This document shows positions 16,898-24,982 of a stretch of 64,000 bases of DNA, one piece after another. A program made the position numbers and the translations under genes. The stretch is taken from assembly GCF_900101345.1 (NCBI RefSeq), contig NZ_FMUX01000026.1, forward strand, positions 21,798 to 85,797. The letters run 5' to 3'. Under the pieces are notes generated by a model that saw only the letters and a list, made by a program, of their open reading frames with translations, had not been told where the DNA came from and did not search any database. Position 1 is the first letter of the stretch. Each line of letters starts with the position of its first letter. Origin of the DNA: Desulfoluna spongiiphila. Its GTDB lineage: Bacteria > Desulfobacterota > Desulfobacteria > Desulfobacterales > Desulfolunaceae.

Positions 16898-17554
16898 TCA
16901 AACAGCCTCAGCGCCGGAATTTCCCACCGCACCGCACCCGACCCCCGTCACCAGGGAGGCGGCTACCGCTGCAAGCTTCCTGTATTCAAGGCGATCTTCA
17001 CAGGTCACGGACTGAATGACCAGCCCATCAAGCACAGCCACCAGGAGGCGGGCCAAGCCGTCAGGAAAACGGCGTCCGCCAACCATGCGCAGGTACCCGT
17101 CTTGCACGAGTTGAAACCACTGCCCGTAGGTCGACTCAAGGCGTCCTTTCAATGCCGGGTTTCCGGAGAGGGATTCGTTGATAAGATAGAGGTGCAACCG
17201 GCTTCGGGTCTTGGAGCCCAGAAGCCCTTCAAACAGGGTCCCCAGAACCTCTTCCCAGGTGGGGTGCTCGTCACCTGTCTCCATCATGGCAAACACCTTT
17301 TCGGTGATCTGTGCCATATGGATGCCTGCGATATCGAACACGAGGTCGTTTTTTGTGGGGTAATAGTAGTAGAGGGTTCCCTTGCTGATGCCGGCTCTGC
17401 GTGCAATCTCAGACAAGGTGGTCTTATCCACGGATTTTTCACTGAGGCACTGCTGTGCCGATGCGATGATCCGGTCTTTGCTGTCGCCTTCCTTCAGGCC
17501 CTGTTTCACATTCACCTGCCACCGAAATACCCTGCAATCCCCGACGGAAGGCAC
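16898..17554 (-). CDS. TetR-family transcriptional regulator
   Basis: A regulator of up to 218 residues. The N-terminal helix-turn-helix is clear: DRIIASAQQCLSEKSVDKTT followed by LSEIARRAGISKGTLYYYYPTKNDLV. The remaining ~130 residues form the all-helical ligand-binding/dimerisation part and are not informative about ligand. The start is uncertain: the frame opens at 17554, but a GTG about 15 codons later (before KQGLKEGDSK) is close to the usual N-terminus. A PilZ protein gene lies 17 bases upstream on the same strand, so they may share a transcript. Confidence 0.9.
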   Translation of the reverse strand: MPSVGDCRVFRWQVNVKQGLKEGDSKDRIIASAQQCLSEKSVDKTTLSEIARRAGISKGTLYYYYPTKNDLVFDIAGIHMAQITEKVFAMMETGDEHPTWEEVLGTLFEGLLGSKTRSRLHLYLINESLSGNPALKGRLESTYGQWFQLVQDGYLRMVGGRRFPDGLARLLVAVLDGLVIQSVTCEDRLEYRKLAAVAASLVTGVGCGAVGNSGAEAV

Positions 17555-17571
17555 GGGGCCGGCCCACGGAG

Positions 17572-17901
17572 TTACAGACTGTTGATATAAGATTTCAATT
17601 TGTTCAGTTCTGTGGTGTTTTCACACATAAAACGAACGGCAAATCCATTGCCCCCTCTTCTTACAACATCCCCTGAGAGCTTGACAAGGTCCACCCCGGA
17701 ATAGTCGGAAAAGAGCATCTGGACCCTCTCACCGGTGGGCGGTCCGTTTTCCGATTCAATGAACACCCCGCCGACACTGATGTCCCGAATCGGATCCGAA
17801 TAGACTCCTTCGGAGAGGGCATAATCCACATCGGTAAAAAAACAAAGTTTACGATCGTAGGCCCGCTTTGCAACAGTGCCGTCTCTGTCCTTTGTTGTCA
17901 T
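17572..17901 (-). CDS. PilZ-domain protein
   Basis: A 109-residue single-domain protein with the PilZ layout. The early basic segment KRAYDRKLCFF occupies the place of the RxxxR arm, and DISVGGVFIESENGPPTGERVQMLF matches the D/NxSxxG motif and following strand that together bind cyclic di-GMP. The end (FAVRFMCENTTELNKLKSYI) is the usual closing strand and helix. The arm is not a perfect RxxxR, so binding should not be assumed. The start at 17901 follows GCGGGGTG. Confidence 0.85.
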   Translation of the reverse strand: MTTKDRDGTVAKRAYDRKLCFFTDVDYALSEGVYSDPIRDISVGGVFIESENGPPTGERVQMLFSDYSGVDLVKLSGDVVRRGGNGFAVRFMCENTTELNKLKSYINSL

Positions 17902-18161
17902 CGAAACACCCCGCTTTGTCTGGTAAACGGTTATGATGCGATGTCCCAAAAGGGGAGTCGCTGCGCTTCGTGCCCGAAGGCAGGAAGCGGTGGTTTATAG
18001 GGCCGTTGACTTCCGCATCAAACACATAAGGTAATCGCCATCGGTTACCATGCCCCGGGCATTATCGCCGTTATGACAAAACACATGTGCCGGAGCCATG
18101 GCGCCTTATGATTAAAAGTATATAGAATTCAGATCGTTGTGTCCACACCCAAATCCTTGGA

Positions 18162-19976
18162 TCACGCATCGGCCTCATCGGCTGCCTTGAGTTCCTCAAG
18201 GGCTTCCCAGCGGCTGTAAAGGGCCTCCACCTCTTTCTGGGCATCGCCCAGAGCCCCGCAGGCCTCCTGCAACGCCGCCGGGTCCGAGGCAATGGCAGGA
18301 TCGTTCACCCGGGCCTCATGGCGCGCCGCCTCCTCCTCCACCTCGATGATTTTTGCCTCGATCTGCTCCAGCTCATACTTGTGCTTGTAGGTGAATTTTT
18401 TCTTTGCCTTGGACTCCTGACGAGCCTGTTTCGCCGGCGCCGCCTTTTTTTTCACGGGCTCAGGGCGGTTCTCACGGCCCCACTGGTCGACGCTGCTGCA
18501 GGCAAAGACACCCCCCTTGTCCAGAAACCCCAGCATGGACGAGGTGATGGTCTCCATCAGGTACCGATCGTGGGAGGCCAGGACCACGGCTCCCTGGAAT
18601 TCCTGGAGGCTCTCCTCCAGCATCTCAAGGGACGGGATATCCAGGTCGTTGGTGGGCTCATCCAGAAGCAGGACATCGGCAGGCTGGCGCATGAGATGGG
18701 CCAGGAGCACGCGGGCCTTCTCTCCGCCGGAGAGGCGGCCCAGGGGCAGGTCGAGCTGATCGGGGGTGAAGAGAAACTTCTTGGCCCAGGTCACCACGTG
18801 CAGGGGACGCCCCCGGTAGATCACCGAATCGCTGTCCGGTGAGAGGGCCTTTCTCAGGGGCATCTCCAGGTCAAGAGAGTCCCGTTCCTGCTCGAAATGA
18901 ACGATGCGCAGGCCCTCTGCCTCCCGCACAAGGCCCTTGTCCGGGGTCTCCTTGCCGCAGAGCTGGCGCATGAGGGTCGATTTTCCTGTGCCGTTGTTCC
19001 CCACCAGCCCCAGGCAGGTCCCGGGGGAGAGAACAAAGGATAGTTCCTCAAACAGGGTGCGGTCCTCAAGGTGCCGCGCCAGGCCTTTGGCCACGACCAG
19101 CTGACGGGTCTTTCTCTGCGTGGAGGTAAAATCCAGATCCATTTCCCGGTTGCTGCGGTTCCGGGTCCTGACGTCGGCCAGGTCCTCCTCCATACGCTTT
19201 GCGTTGTCGATGCGGAACTGCGCCTTGGTGGTTCGCGCCTTGGGACTACGGGCGAGCCACTCTTTTTCCCTGCGCATCACCGAAGCCAGGGCACTCTCCT
19301 GCTTTGCCTGGCTGGATAACAGCTCATCGCGGCGTCGCAGGAACTCCCCGTAGTTGCCGTCGATCTTCAGGTACCCCCCGGGGTACTGCTCGCCCAGCTC
19401 CACGGTGATTCCCGTGACATTGGAGAGAAGGGCCCGGTCGTGGGTGATCATGATGTAGGCGAATTCGGCACGCTTGAGCACCGATTCAAGCCAGAGGATA
19501 CCGGAGAGGTCAAGGTGGTTGGTGGGTTCGTCCAGAAAAAGAAGGTCCGGCATCTTGATCAGGGCCAGAACCACGGCAAGGCGTTTCTTCCATCCCCCCG
19601 AGAGGGTCTCGATGGGGGCCGACAGGTCGGGAAATTCCACCTGGCCGATGAGCTGCCAGGCCTTGCCGAAGGCCTCGGTGTCATCGGCGCAGAAGGCGTC
19701 CAGGGTTTCGTCAATAAGCCCTGAGACGGTTTTCCCCTCTTCGAAATGGCTCTCCTGGGGAAGGTAAACCGCCCGGAAGCCCTTTTTGATGACAACCTCG
19801 CCTGCGTCCGGCTGGATCACCTCCGCAAACACTTTGAGCAGGGTTGATTTTCCGGCGCCGTTGACGCCGATGAGGCCGATGCGGTCGCCCTCGTGGATAT
19901 TCATGGATATGTCGGTAAAGAGGGTCCGGGCCCCGTAGGATTTGCCCAGCCCCCTGTATTGTGCGATGAGGGACAT
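18162..19976 (-). CDS. uup: Uup-type ABC-F ATPase
   Basis: A 604-residue tandem-ABC protein. Domain 1 shows GLIGVNGAGKSTLLK, LSGGWKKRLAVVLALI and LLFLDEPTNHLD; domain 2 shows GLVGNNGTGKSTLMRQL, LSGGEKARVLLAHLM and VLLLDEPTNDLD. The ABC-F linker is charged. The C-terminus (ELEQIEAKIIEVEEEAARHEARV ... ALYSRWEALEEL) is the coiled-coil DNA-binding tail characteristic of Uup, which acts in genome stability and ribosome assembly. It differs clearly from the other ABC-F gene at 5393. The long untranslated stretch before it holds a hairpin and poly-T signal. Confidence 0.9.
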   Translation of the reverse strand: MSLIAQYRGLGKSYGARTLFTDISMNIHEGDRIGLIGVNGAGKSTLLKVFAEVIQPDAGEVVIKKGFRAVYLPQESHFEEGKTVSGLIDETLDAFCADDTEAFGKAWQLIGQVEFPDLSAPIETLSGGWKKRLAVVLALIKMPDLLFLDEPTNHLDLSGILWLESVLKRAEFAYIMITHDRALLSNVTGITVELGEQYPGGYLKIDGNYGEFLRRRDELLSSQAKQESALASVMRREKEWLARSPKARTTKAQFRIDNAKRMEEDLADVRTRNRSNREMDLDFTSTQRKTRQLVVAKGLARHLEDRTLFEELSFVLSPGTCLGLVGNNGTGKSTLMRQLCGKETPDKGLVREAEGLRIVHFEQERDSLDLEMPLRKALSPDSDSVIYRGRPLHVVTWAKKFLFTPDQLDLPLGRLSGGEKARVLLAHLMRQPADVLLLDEPTNDLDIPSLEMLEESLQEFQGAVVLASHDRYLMETITSSMLGFLDKGGVFACSSVDQWGRENRPEPVKKKAAPAKQARQESKAKKKFTYKHKYELEQIEAKIIEVEEEAARHEARVNDPAIASDPAALQEACGALGDAQKEVEALYSRWEALEELKAADEADA

Positions 19977-20047
19977 ATGTCTCTGCGTGTCTCTATTGTT
20001 CTGGGGCGTTTCCGCAAGGCGCGGTAAGATGCCGGTGCGAATGCCCT

Positions 20048-20105
20048 AAAAAAAAGAAATCCCGTCTCCCCATGGTATCCAACGGTGGTCAACCACCGCT
20101 GGGAT
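20048..20105 (-). promoter_or_regulatory. Possible attenuator in the uup leader
   Basis: On the - strand a GGTGG/CCACC hairpin is nested within an ATCCC...GGGAT pairing and is followed by TTTCTTTTTTTT, about 70 nt upstream of the uup start. No gene ends here on this strand. ABC-F genes are often controlled by leader attenuation, so an attenuator is possible. Confidence 0.4.
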
Positions 20106-20337
20106 CCGGAAGACAGGCCGGTCCGTATCCAAATGACTGAAAAATGCCTTTTGTTTTTCTTAAAAGAGTACTACTGTTTTTGCTTTCACCATTTTGTTTT
20201 GTCGCTTCCCAGGGTGGGCGTGGTGTGACCACGCACCCCACGGCCTGAAAAGAGCCCTTCGTAATCACGGGCACTTAGTTCAGGACCGCCCCCCACAGCG
20301 ACATCAGCGGGGACCCGACAGCAGAAGGCGGACCGGA

Positions 20338-20781
20338 ATGGACAAGAGTAGCAGATATATCGACATGTGCAAAGGGGCCAGAGAAATTCAAGAAACCTGG
20401 AACCACAAAACAGGCGACATCTTTGCCACGGAGGAAGGAGAGGTGCTCTTCTGGGTCCCGGGCAAGTACGGGGCCCCGGAAATCAAAAACGGCTTCGGGG
20501 TAACGCGCACCGACAAGGTGGTCACCCTTGCCCGCTACACCTGGCTGCCCCGATACAGCCAGCTCATCGAAACCGCCCAGGAAGGCGCCGGGACCAGCTT
20601 CCGGGATGTCACCTTTCACTTCTACTCATGGCTGGACACCCCATACGGCCCCGAGGCAGAGCAACGCCCCAAAGAACTCTTCTCAACCAACGAGCAGGTG
20701 TGGCTCGCCTATATAATGGAGAAACGATACGACAAAATGTGGTCGGAGGCGGGGTGGAGGAAAAGCGGGGCTAAGGGCTAA
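20338..20781 (+). CDS. Soluble protein of unknown function
   Basis: A 147-residue protein starting MDKSSRYIDMCKGAREIQET, rich in aromatic residues (WNHKTGDIFATEEGEVLFW; YTWLPRYSQLIE; FHFYSWLDTPYG; WLAYIMEKRYDKMW). Its compact, Trp/Tyr-rich character suggests a folded all-beta or mixed domain resembling small phage-type proteins, but no family was recognised. The ribosome site is weak (GGACCGGA). It stands alone, divergent from uup and convergent with the ferredoxin operon. Confidence 0.65.
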   Translation: MDKSSRYIDMCKGAREIQETWNHKTGDIFATEEGEVLFWVPGKYGAPEIKNGFGVTRTDKVVTLARYTWLPRYSQLIETAQEGAGTSFRDVTFHFYSWLDTPYGPEAEQRPKELFSTNEQVWLAYIMEKRYDKMWSEAGWRKSGAKG

Positions 20782-20969
20782 GGGGAATCCTTCGTCAAGG
20801 AAAACGTGAGACGTGGCAATTAGTGACCATCAACACAAACCCGCAGAGGCTCCCCAGTATCTTTATACCCCTTTTCCCACGGACGGCCAGAAATGATGAT
20901 ACCGTGTCCTCAGCCGAGCAGAGATTATATGACATTCCGTGCACTCCCCCCGCTTTGGCAGCAAACGTC

Positions 20970-21052
20970 ATTGCGGCTTCCCCTGAGGAACGAAGGGTAA
21001 ACCGCAATGACAATATGCTTTCGAGGTGGCTCACCTCGCCGCCGGAGGCAGG
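20970..21052 (+). repeat. Half copy of the modular intergenic element (right half)
   Basis: A hairpin with stem ATTGCGG / CCGCAAT closes on a CCCCTGAGGAACGAAGGG-type apex. It is followed by the module TTTCGAGGTGGCTCACCTCG and the terminal GCCGCCGGAGGC. The same apex and module with a different stem sequence occur at 23647-23730. No left half is visible here. Confidence 0.8.
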
Positions 21053-21089
21053 CTTTTCCGGCTTCTTTAATCTTAAATGACTCGTTTTG

Positions 21090-21512
21090 TCAGGCAACCT
21101 CTCGCGGGGCCAGGCTGATGGCATCGGCGGGGCAATCCGCCGCGCAGAGGCCACAGCCCAGGCAGGAGGAGAGGTCCTCCATGCAGGGGTAGCCGTTGGG
21201 GTCCTTGCCCTGGGGCGGTCCCACGATAAGACACCCCGTGGGGCAGGCATCCAGGCAGATCACGCAGGCCATACAGCGCTTCTGGTCAAAAACCGGGGCG
21301 GGCCAGCTGTTTTTTTTCATGCGCACGGCCGGAATCCCGAAGGGATCGGAAACAGCCCCTGCCGGGCAGATCCGCCCGCAGCTGCCACATTCAATGCACA
21401 AGTCGGCAGCGATCGTATGCTGCTCTTTCTTTTCTCCGGTGATGGCCCGGGTGGGGCAGATTCGGCTGCAGGAGCCGCACCCCGTGCAGGTATCGGTGAT
21501 GGTATACGCCAT
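21090..21512 (-). CDS. Four-cluster [4Fe-4S] ferredoxin
   Basis: A 140-residue electron carrier with four CxxCxxCxxxCP motifs: CTGCGSCSRICP, CIECGSCGRICP, CMACVICLDACP and CLGCGLCAADCP, predicting four [4Fe-4S] clusters. A GGGGGAAG site precedes the ATG. It starts 12 bases after the AOR stop and is the last gene of the operon, so it most likely accepts or donates electrons for the aldehyde oxidoreductase. Polyferredoxins of this kind can replace the usual small ferredoxin. No signal peptide is seen, so it is cytoplasmic. Confidence 0.95.
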   Translation of the reverse strand: MAYTITDTCTGCGSCSRICPTRAITGEKKEQHTIAADLCIECGSCGRICPAGAVSDPFGIPAVRMKKNSWPAPVFDQKRCMACVICLDACPTGCLIVGPPQGKDPNGYPCMEDLSSCLGCGLCAADCPADAISLAPREVA

Positions 21513-21524
21513 GAGTCTTCCCCC

Positions 21525-23480
21525 TTACAATGCAGCTTCAAGTTCCCGGATGGTCTCATCCAGGGGTTTTCCGGTTTCGGGGTCCCATCCGAACTGCGTC
21601 CAGTAGTCCCGCATCATCTCTTCAATGGCAACGCTGCGCCCTTTGTTGGCCCCCTTGGACTGGACCGGCCGCCCCAGGGCCCGCTCCGAAATCTTGAAAT
21701 CCTTCGGTTCGATGCCGTGGCGCACGTTAAAAGCCTGGCGCAGGGTCTGCACGTTGGCCCCCACCTCCATGTACTCGTTAGGCGTCAGGGTCCAGCCGGT
21801 GGCGGCGTTGAGCCAGTCGAACAGCCGCATGCGCCTGGCCCCCAGAAAGGTACCGAAAAGGCAGGCCCCGGAGCCGTTGACCACATTCATGAACCGGCTG
21901 TTGGCAGCCCCGATCTTGGCCTTTTCCTCATCGGCCTTGTACTTGCTGCCCTTCATGTACAAGGGGGTGACCTTTGGCAGATCGTCCACCACCTGCCAGA
22001 GCTTGAACATCTCGTAGTAGAGCCCCGATCCCACGGTGTGCTTGCCCGGTGAGGGCTCCACGCTGTAATGCAGGGCAAAGCCGGGGTCGTTTCGCGAATC
22101 GTGCATGGCCGGCTCCTGGCCTCCTGCGTGAACAGCAAATGCCTCGGAGCCCTTGCCGATGCGAGGGGCCGCCTGCTTAACCCCGTCTGCCAGGATGTGT
22201 CCGATCCCCTCGCGCGCCACCATTTTTTCGATAAGGGCCACGATGGCCTCGCTGTTGCCCCAGGTGAGCACCAGGCCGTCTGTGTCCTTTTTCGTGAAGA
22301 CCCCTTCCTCGTAGCACTCGATGGCAAAGGCCACCGCGTGCCCCGCGCTGATGGAATCCATGCCCGCACGGTTTAAGAGCTCATTCAAATAAAAGATGGA
22401 GTCGATGTCCTTGTTGAGAAGCAGGCCCCCAAGGGAGAGCACCGTTTCGTATTCCGGCTTGTGCGTCTCGCTGTACTTGCCTGCGGTGCTGCAGATCCCC
22501 CCACATCCCAGGGGACACGAGTAGCAGTGGTACTTCACCTGCTCGCACCGGGTAAAGGCCGACGGGCTTGAGCTGCGACTCTTGAACATGCCCCAGTCTT
22601 TGCTCGTCCCCTTCCAGTTCTTGATGGGAGAGTCCCCCATCTCCACGGACATCTGGTTCATGGCCACGGTACCCCATTTTTTCAGCATGATCTTGTAAAG
22701 GATCCCGTCCTGGGCCATGACACTCGGAAGAAGCCGCATGAGGGCACCGGTGCCTGCCATCATGGGGGCGGACATAAAGGGAGGCTGAAACTGCACCCAC
22801 TTGTTGCAGATGGCGCTGAGGCGTTTCATCTCCTTGCGGTTGTGGGGGGAAATGCGCTTGTTGCCTGCCAGGACAACGGCCTTCAATCGCTTGGACCCCA
22901 TCACCGCCCCGAGCCCCGAACGGGCCGCCATGCGCCCGTAGTCCGTTGCCACACCGGAAATAAGGGAGACGCTCTCTCCGGCCGGACCGATACAGGCCAC
23001 ACCGATCTTGCGCCCTTTTCTCCCCTGCCTGAAATGGGTCTCGGTCTCCACGGTGTCCTTGCCCCACACCTCCGAGGCGTCCCTGAGTTCGGCCCCGTGG
23101 TCGTCGATGTAAAGCGTCACCGGGGTCTCACTGATGCCGCGGACAAAGATCCCGTCGTAACCGCAGCGCTTGATGGCAGGTGAAAAGGTGCCGCCGCAGT
23201 TGGCATCCCCCCAGGCTCCGGTCAGGGGAGATTTCCCCACCAGGGTCCACCGACCGGTAAAGAGACTGCCCGTGCCCGTGAGAAGCCCTGAAACAAACCC
23301 GATCATGTTGTCCGGCCCCAACGGATCCGCCCCTGCCGGGATGTGCCTGTAGAGCATGTACGCCCCCAGGCCCATGCCCGAGAGATACTGCCGGTAAACC
23401 CGATCCGGGATCTCTTCTTCCCGGACGCTCTTATCCCCAAGATCCACGATGAGGACCTTGCCCATGTATCCTTTACCCAT
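21525..23480 (-). CDS. aor: Tungsten-type aldehyde:ferredoxin oxidoreductase
   Basis: A 651-residue protein of the AOR family, which uses a tungsten bis-pyranopterin centre and one [4Fe-4S] cluster to interconvert aldehydes and carboxylates with ferredoxin. The N-terminal part (MGKGYMGKVLIVDLGDKSV ... GLLTGTGSLFTGRWTLVGKSPLTGAWGDANCGG) is typical; the CYSCPLGCGG stretch near residue 320 with a later Cys gives cluster ligands. It lies downstream of two iron-type alcohol dehydrogenases and upstream of a polyferredoxin, supporting an alcohol-aldehyde-acid route. Other family branches (BamB-like, WOR-like) cannot be fully excluded. Confidence 0.93.
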   Translation of the reverse strand: MGKGYMGKVLIVDLGDKSVREEEIPDRVYRQYLSGMGLGAYMLYRHIPAGADPLGPDNMIGFVSGLLTGTGSLFTGRWTLVGKSPLTGAWGDANCGGTFSPAIKRCGYDGIFVRGISETPVTLYIDDHGAELRDASEVWGKDTVETETHFRQGRKGRKIGVACIGPAGESVSLISGVATDYGRMAARSGLGAVMGSKRLKAVVLAGNKRISPHNRKEMKRLSAICNKWVQFQPPFMSAPMMAGTGALMRLLPSVMAQDGILYKIMLKKWGTVAMNQMSVEMGDSPIKNWKGTSKDWGMFKSRSSSPSAFTRCEQVKYHCYSCPLGCGGICSTAGKYSETHKPEYETVLSLGGLLLNKDIDSIFYLNELLNRAGMDSISAGHAVAFAIECYEEGVFTKKDTDGLVLTWGNSEAIVALIEKMVAREGIGHILADGVKQAAPRIGKGSEAFAVHAGGQEPAMHDSRNDPGFALHYSVEPSPGKHTVGSGLYYEMFKLWQVVDDLPKVTPLYMKGSKYKADEEKAKIGAANSRFMNVVNGSGACLFGTFLGARRMRLFDWLNAATGWTLTPNEYMEVGANVQTLRQAFNVRHGIEPKDFKISERALGRPVQSKGANKGRSVAIEEMMRDYWTQFGWDPETGKPLDETIRELEAAL

Positions 23481-23557
23481 GATGTCTCCCTAAAACTGAT
23501 GCCCACAAAATTCGGACGAAAAGCCACGCCTTCTATGGTTAAAGAGATGGAAAAACA

Positions 23558-23730
23558 GCCTCCGGCGGCCCTGCCGGGGGCTAAACTTTTAAAAAGTTTA
23601 ACAAACAGGTCTTAAAAAGTATTCTTGCATGAATTTCGTCTTAAAGGCGGATGTGATTTGCCCCGAGGAACGAGGGGAAAATCACATCCGCAGCCTGCTT
23701 TCAAGGTGGCACACCTTGCCGCCGGAGGCA
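23558..23730. repeat. Full copy of a ~173-bp MITE-like modular element
   Basis: It begins GCCTCCGGCGGC and ends GCCGCCGGAGGC, perfect 12-bp terminal inverted repeats. Inside, in order: CCTGCCGGGG, the palindromic AAACTTTTAAAAAGTTT, ACAAACAGGT, a spacer with GAATTTC, a long hairpin (stem GCGGATGTGATTT paired with AAATCACATCCGC, apex CCCCGAGGAACGAGGGG), and the small hairpin AAGGTGGCACACCTT. It separates AOR from the upstream alcohol dehydrogenase within the operon and encodes no protein. Confidence 0.85.
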
Positions 23731-23734
23731 TGTA

Positions 23735-24982
23735 TTATGCGGTCTTCACGAGCCCCAGGTCCAGCGGGTCACCGGCCCAGGCCGCCTCCATCACCATGAG
23801 GGCGTCATCGTAGTCCACCTCCTCGGGGTTGTAAAAGATTGAGCCGTCCCCAAGGGCTGTCCGGGCGATGGCGGGCAGGTGTTCCCGTGTCACCGCAGGG
23901 TTCCCGTCCCGATCCGTCACCTCTTTGAAAAAGCGGCTGTGGCGCCCGCCGGTGGCATCGTACAGGGCCTGGTTGAATTCGCGGATACAGGCCACGGTCT
24001 TTTCCGCGCGCTTGTCCACCGGAGTGGCCGCGTACACCGCGTCCCCTGCAATGGCGTAGAGAAGCTCTCCTGTCCATTGGCCGTTTTTATGCATGTTGTA
24101 CTCCAGGCCATAGGGAAGAAGGATGGACATGCAGGTTCCATGGGCCACATGGCACACGCCCCCCACCGAATGCCCCAGGGTGTGCACCATACCCACCATG
24201 GAATTTGAGAAAGCGATACCGGCCAGATTGGCAGCCGTGGCAAGGGCAAGGCGCCCCTGCTGATCCTCGGGATGCTTCACCACGTCCATGAGGTTGCGGG
24301 ATATAAGGGAGACCGCCTCCATGGCAAAGGCGTCGCTGATGGGGTTTTTGGAGAGGCAGGTGTAGGCCTCGATGGCATGGGTCATGGCATCCATGGCCGT
24401 GGCCGCCGTCAGGTGGGGCGGCAGGGTCAGGGTCATGCGCGAATCAAGGACCGCGATATCCGGGAGAAGAAAATGGGAGGTGAACAGGAGCTTCCGGTTC
24501 ACCGACGGGTCGTTGATCACCGCAACCAGGGTCACCTCGGAACCTGTCCCTGCCGTGGTGGGAACCGCCACCAGGGGCTTTAAGGGCCGCTTGAGCACCC
24601 CGGCCCCTGAAAAATCAAGGAGGTTCTCCGCCTCTTCGGAGACCATGATGTTCACCCCTTTGGCCGTGTCCATCACGGAGCCGCCCCCCACGGCGATGAT
24701 GGCATCGCAGCCGGCGCTGCGGTACACCGAGGCGATACGGTGCACGGTGTCCACATCGGAATCCACGGGCACGTCATCTTCCACGGCCACGGCGGGCATA
24801 CCCGATGCCAGGGCCTCTTCCACAATGGCGACAAGCCCGACCGCAGCCACGCCTTTGTCCGTGACGATCATGGGCTTTGACGCCCCGAGGCCTTCAAGCA
24901 GGGCGGGAATGCGCTCCAGGGCCTGGTGCCCCGCCACAGTCTTTACACCGCAAAAAAACTCATAATAACCTGGGTTGTACAT
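23735..24982 (-). CDS. Iron-containing alcohol dehydrogenase
   Basis: A 415-residue group III (Fe-type) NAD(P)-dependent alcohol dehydrogenase. GGGSVMDTAKG is the nucleotide-binding motif, VPTTAGTGSEVT follows, and the iron ligands are all present: the Asp in TAATAMDAMTHAIEAYTC, and the His positions in MVHTLGHSVGG and CHVAHGTCMS. It begins exactly at the end of the preceding gene (TAATG overlap) with AGGAGGTGTCCTA before the ATG, implying translational coupling. It likely oxidises an alcohol, or reduces an aldehyde, that AOR handles next. The native alcohol is unknown. Confidence 0.95.
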   Translation of the reverse strand: MYNPGYYEFFCGVKTVAGHQALERIPALLEGLGASKPMIVTDKGVAAVGLVAIVEEALASGMPAVAVEDDVPVDSDVDTVHRIASVYRSAGCDAIIAVGGGSVMDTAKGVNIMVSEEAENLLDFSGAGVLKRPLKPLVAVPTTAGTGSEVTLVAVINDPSVNRKLLFTSHFLLPDIAVLDSRMTLTLPPHLTAATAMDAMTHAIEAYTCLSKNPISDAFAMEAVSLISRNLMDVVKHPEDQQGRLALATAANLAGIAFSNSMVGMVHTLGHSVGGVCHVAHGTCMSILLPYGLEYNMHKNGQWTGELLYAIAGDAVYAATPVDKRAEKTVACIREFNQALYDATGGRHSRFFKEVTDRDGNPAVTREHLPAIARTALGDGSIFYNPEEVDYDDALMVMEAAWAGDPLDLGLVKTA

